Below are positions 62,542-64,000 of a DNA stretch of 64,000 nt, piece after piece; positions within the stretch are counted from its first letter, which is position 1; every line of letters begins with the position of its first letter. The translations under genes were made by a program, and so were the position numbers. Below the pieces are notes generated by a model, which worked only from the letters and a program-made list of their open reading frames with translations, had not been told where the DNA came from and did not search any database. Source of the DNA: Cordia subcordata (lineage: Eukaryota; Streptophyta; Magnoliopsida; Boraginales; Cordiaceae); contig JAPTOF010000009.1 of the NCBI GenBank assembly GCA_028554755.1, positions 12,191,501 through 12,255,500 of the forward strand, in the 5' to 3' direction.

Positions 62542-62720
62542 TATTGAAGTAGAACAGTGTTTTATATCCCATATTGAAAAGATAATTTTATATTCCTTTA
62601 TACTTGACCCTATATAAAGGATCCATATAATACACCTTCACTTTAATGTCTCTCTTTTAACTTTAACAAAGACCAAGAACCCAAAATAAGAAACAAGTGA
62701 GGATTCTGTGATGAAGTGAG
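62542..62720 (+). mobile_element. LTR start following the copia remnant
   Basis: Begins TATTGAAGTAG (TGTTGAAGT expected) and carries a TATA-like CCTATATAAAGG at about 62608-62620. The right end was not located; the stop given is arbitrary. Confidence 0.4.
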
Positions 62721-63076
62721 GTTAATAGCTTGAGCAAACTGTGAAGCAACAGCCTAGCATAAGAAGAGCAAAACAGTTCATTTCCCCATTCGGCAGGCTA
62801 ATTTTCCCTATCCAATTTTGTATCTCCTTCCCCTCCAAGTGCTAAACTTCGTAAGTACTGAGCATTTGCCTCCCCCGTACTCTGTACCATCTTAGAGAAT
62901 GCACTTTGTTCATTACTTAGCAATGCCTGGGGGGTATCATATTCAAGAACCTGGAAAAGAGTAATAGAAACATTGTTATTGACAAAATAAACTACACAAC
63001 TAATGTAATAATCCAGGCTTAACTATAGGCCTGTCAGTCTGTCACCTTATTGACATAACTAATATAATAATTCAAA

Positions 63077-64000
63077 TCCAAATATCAATATGTCACTACA
63101 TTGAACCTAATCAATTGGTCCAAATCCCTGGGTCCATGAAATCAATCCAAAACTTGGCTCTTATTCCACCTACAATGACCAAGACGCAACTACCGACTTG
63201 TCACTATATTGAGTCTCATCAATTGACCCAAAATACTTAAACTCATGATGATAATAGTACTAAGTTTAAGCCATTATAGATAAAACACAAAATCTTATAC
63301 AAAAATGATGTGAGAAGTTGTCACAACTAATCAAACATCTATCTCTAGGTTAAAAAGGAAGGGTATTAGAGGATTTACATCTATATTTTATATTAAAGAA
63401 GCAACCAAATCAACTAAGGTTGTTCTCTCCAAAATAAAAATGCACCAGCTAATGCCATGTGACACTAAAAGCAGTTAAGTGTTGCACACTTTTTTTACAT
63501 ATTAATATCCTCGCCATGTGTCATTACATGCAATAGCTTATATCGTACGCATTTTACATTTCTATACTCAAATACATCCACGTTTTCCTTTCATTTATGC
63601 CATATTTTCCAATAACTTTCCTATATTACCCTTTTTCAATCAGTTAAACCCCCAGTTTTTAATTTCATTGCAAATTCATATTGAGAACTAAATGAGGATT
63701 TCAATGAGATATCTATTTAACTTACTAATAACATATTAATTTGATTTAGAATTCTATAAATTTATTAAAACAAAGTACAATCACAATATCCTTAGCTATA
63801 AAATTGATATTAGGAAATTTATATCAAACCCTATGTGTATTGCATAGGTCATACACTAGTCCCACAACCACGGGCCTATCACCACATTAAACCTAATCAA
63901 CTGGCCCAAAATGGTTAAACTCGTGATGACAGTAGTAATGAATCCAAGTCATAGTAAAGTGCCCATAAATCTCACAAAGAACCAATGTGGGAGGACATTA
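63077..64000. repeat. Three dispersed direct repeats at the window end
   Basis: Related blocks near 63085 (TATGTCACTACATTGAACCT), 63197 (TTGTCACTATATTGAGTCTC) and 63878 (CTATCACCACATTAAACCTA), each followed by AATCAATTGG or relatives. The last copy runs off the window. Confidence 0.65.
63380..63859 (+). mobile_element. Non-autonomous Helitron
   Basis: 480 bp. A|TC at 63379-63381 (TCTATATTTTATATTAAAGA), CTAG|T at 63856-63860, and a 3' hairpin with a perfect 6-bp stem CCTATG/CATAGG (63830-63848) seven bases before CTAG. All three Helitron criteria are met. No coding capacity. Confidence 0.85.

Overview
This is a nuclear genomic window from a flowering plant, most likely a eudicot. The evidence is three intron-rich plant genes with strong AT richness, GT-AG introns, and many plant-type transposon remnants (LINEs, Ty1/copia pieces, Helitrons, a hAT-type element, Tourist-like MITEs). 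I cannot name the species. No bacterial-style operons, rRNA, tRNA or CRISPR arrays were seen.

Three protein-coding genes could be assembled exon by exon, each with an intact reading frame. (1) 22991 to 4849, minus strand: a 13-exon cation-chloride cotransporter (CCC1 type), 989 residues. (2) 38829 to 34354, minus strand: a 4-exon BTB/POZ-NPH3 protein, 635 residues, close to Arabidopsis At1g30440. (3) 53307 to 60272, plus strand: a 5-exon DUF630/DUF632 protein (NRG2/APSR1 family), 656 residues, with an N-myristoylation start. From memory, CCC1 and this NPH3 gene are also neighbours in Arabidopsis (At1g30450 and At1g30440), so the pair looks like conserved microsynteny. I see no shared pathway: one moves ions, one is a probable CUL3 adaptor, one is a membrane-anchored signalling-type protein.

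Layout: 1-4.8 kb intergenic with two Helitron-like elements and a Tourist-like MITE; 4.8-23 kb CCC1, its introns swollen by a copia 3' end, a copia-like LTR with a duplicated promoter, a 5'-truncated LINE with a 14-bp target-site duplication, and a 206-bp tandem duplication; 23-30 kb AT-rich intergenic; 30-33.5 kb a decayed L1-type LINE; 34.3-38.8 kb NPH3 gene; 39-52 kb a MITE-dense intergenic block including a hAT-like element and a GC-rich island; 53.3-60.3 kb DUF632 gene; 60.3-64 kb intergenic with a degenerate copia RNase H/LTR and a well-formed Helitron.

I found no new multi-gene system. The unusual content is in the repeats: how they sit, nest and duplicate.
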